Shown: piece by piece, positions 13,685 to 13,978 of the stretch
Numbering within the stretch: the first letter of the stretch is position 1
Layout of the letters: each line of letters begins with the position of its first letter
Assembly (NCBI GenBank): GCA_023135135.1
Contig: JAGLTT010000005.1
Location: 1 to 13,978 of the forward strand
Direction of reading: 5' to 3'
DNA length: 13,978 nucleotides
Source of the DNA: Dehalococcoidales bacterium
GTDB taxonomy: Bacteria > Chloroflexota > Dehalococcoidia > Dehalococcoidales > RBG-16-60-22
Made by a program: the position numbers and the translations under genes
Notes under the pieces: generated by a model
What the model was told of the DNA's origin: nothing
Databases searched by the model: none
Seen by the model: only the letters and a program-made list of their open reading frames with translations

Positions 13685-13978
13685 CTAGCTTGCCCTTATC
13701 ACAGCCCTGGCCAGTTTCCAGGAATACTCATAGAGGTGCAACCCCTTGCTCATGGCCACCAGCCCACCGTCTTCAACGCCTATTTCACTGGCCATGTATT
13801 CCTTGAGGAGTTGAATGGACGCCAGGTTCGAAGGAAAGCCGGCCCACAGGTCCCACGACCGGAAATATACGATGAAGTCGAGTCTGCCGTCCCGGATTCT
13901 GGTATCTATCATCCTCAGACAAGGCGGGTCATCCTTGTATACGGACTGGGCATCACCTACCGCCATATAAGCCTGATT
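13685..13978 (-). CDS. thyA: Thymidylate synthase, C-terminal part (5' end beyond window)
   Basis: The frame is open from the right edge (13978) to a TAG at 13685-13687; the Met at 13966 is internal. The 97 visible residues contain the catalytic Cys in DDPPCLRMID, the phosphate-binding RSWDLWAGFPSN (RSxDxxxGxPxN of ThyA) and the GLHLYEYSW segment (HLY) near the C-terminus. These match the ThyA enzymes of archaea and Dehalococcoides more closely than the E. coli form, from memory of the family. It methylates dUMP using methylene-tetrahydrofolate. It is probably first in a minus-strand set with the sirtuin and the lipoprotein. Confidence 0.9.
   Translation of the reverse strand, partial: NQAYMAVGDAQSVYKDDPPCLRMIDTRIRDGRLDFIVYFRSWDLWAGFPSNLASIQLLKEYMASEIGVEDGGLVAMSKGLHLYEYSWKLARAVIRAS

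Overview
The window looks like a chromosomal segment of an anaerobic, menaquinone-using bacterium, most plausibly a Chloroflexi/Dehalococcoidia-type organism. The support is indirect: a thymidylate synthase of the form shared by archaea and Dehalococcoides, an FAD oxidase paired with a cubane Fe-S protein, NarL-type two-component signalling and small cupin-like proteins. Taxonomy is inference, since no rRNA or tRNA gene is visible.

Layout. Positions 1-1816 (minus strand) hold an FAD-linked oxidase and, downstream, a partial Fe-S protein: a GlcD/GlcF-like redox pair. Positions 1817-2154 are gene-free but structured, with an operator-like inverted repeat, a -10-like box, a 10-bp inverted repeat enclosing a 13-bp direct repeat, and a terminator hairpin. 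I read this as a candidate small RNA. Positions 2155-4305 (minus) are a membrane PAS histidine kinase and its NarL/LuxR response regulator, with a good sigma-70-type promoter at 4341-4369. Divergently, 4514-5936 (plus) encodes two tiny single-span membrane proteins, a membrane PAS protein without a kinase domain and a PLDc_N-like membrane protein. The PAS protein and the histidine kinase share the same N-terminal membrane domain, so the two divergent operons look like one sensory module.

Positions 5934-6110 are an internally deleted IS3-like remnant. Two tandem paralogous cupin-like genes follow (6153-7091), then menA-like and ubiE-like genes (7172-8801), two late steps of menaquinone synthesis. 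Converging on ubiE is a HemN-like radical SAM gene (8804-10051) that could be a heme-related enzyme or a menaquinone methyltransferase. Further right, all on the minus strand, are a GAF/HD-GYP cyclic-di-GMP phosphodiesterase, a lipoprotein with a degenerate metallopeptidase motif, a sirtuin deacylase and the 3' part of thymidylate synthase, which runs off the window. The last three are closely spaced and could be one operon.

The most novel-looking part is the 2155-5936 module, in which a kinase and a kinase-less protein share one membrane sensor domain and micro-membrane proteins are encoded between them. Its ligand and function cannot be told from sequence alone.
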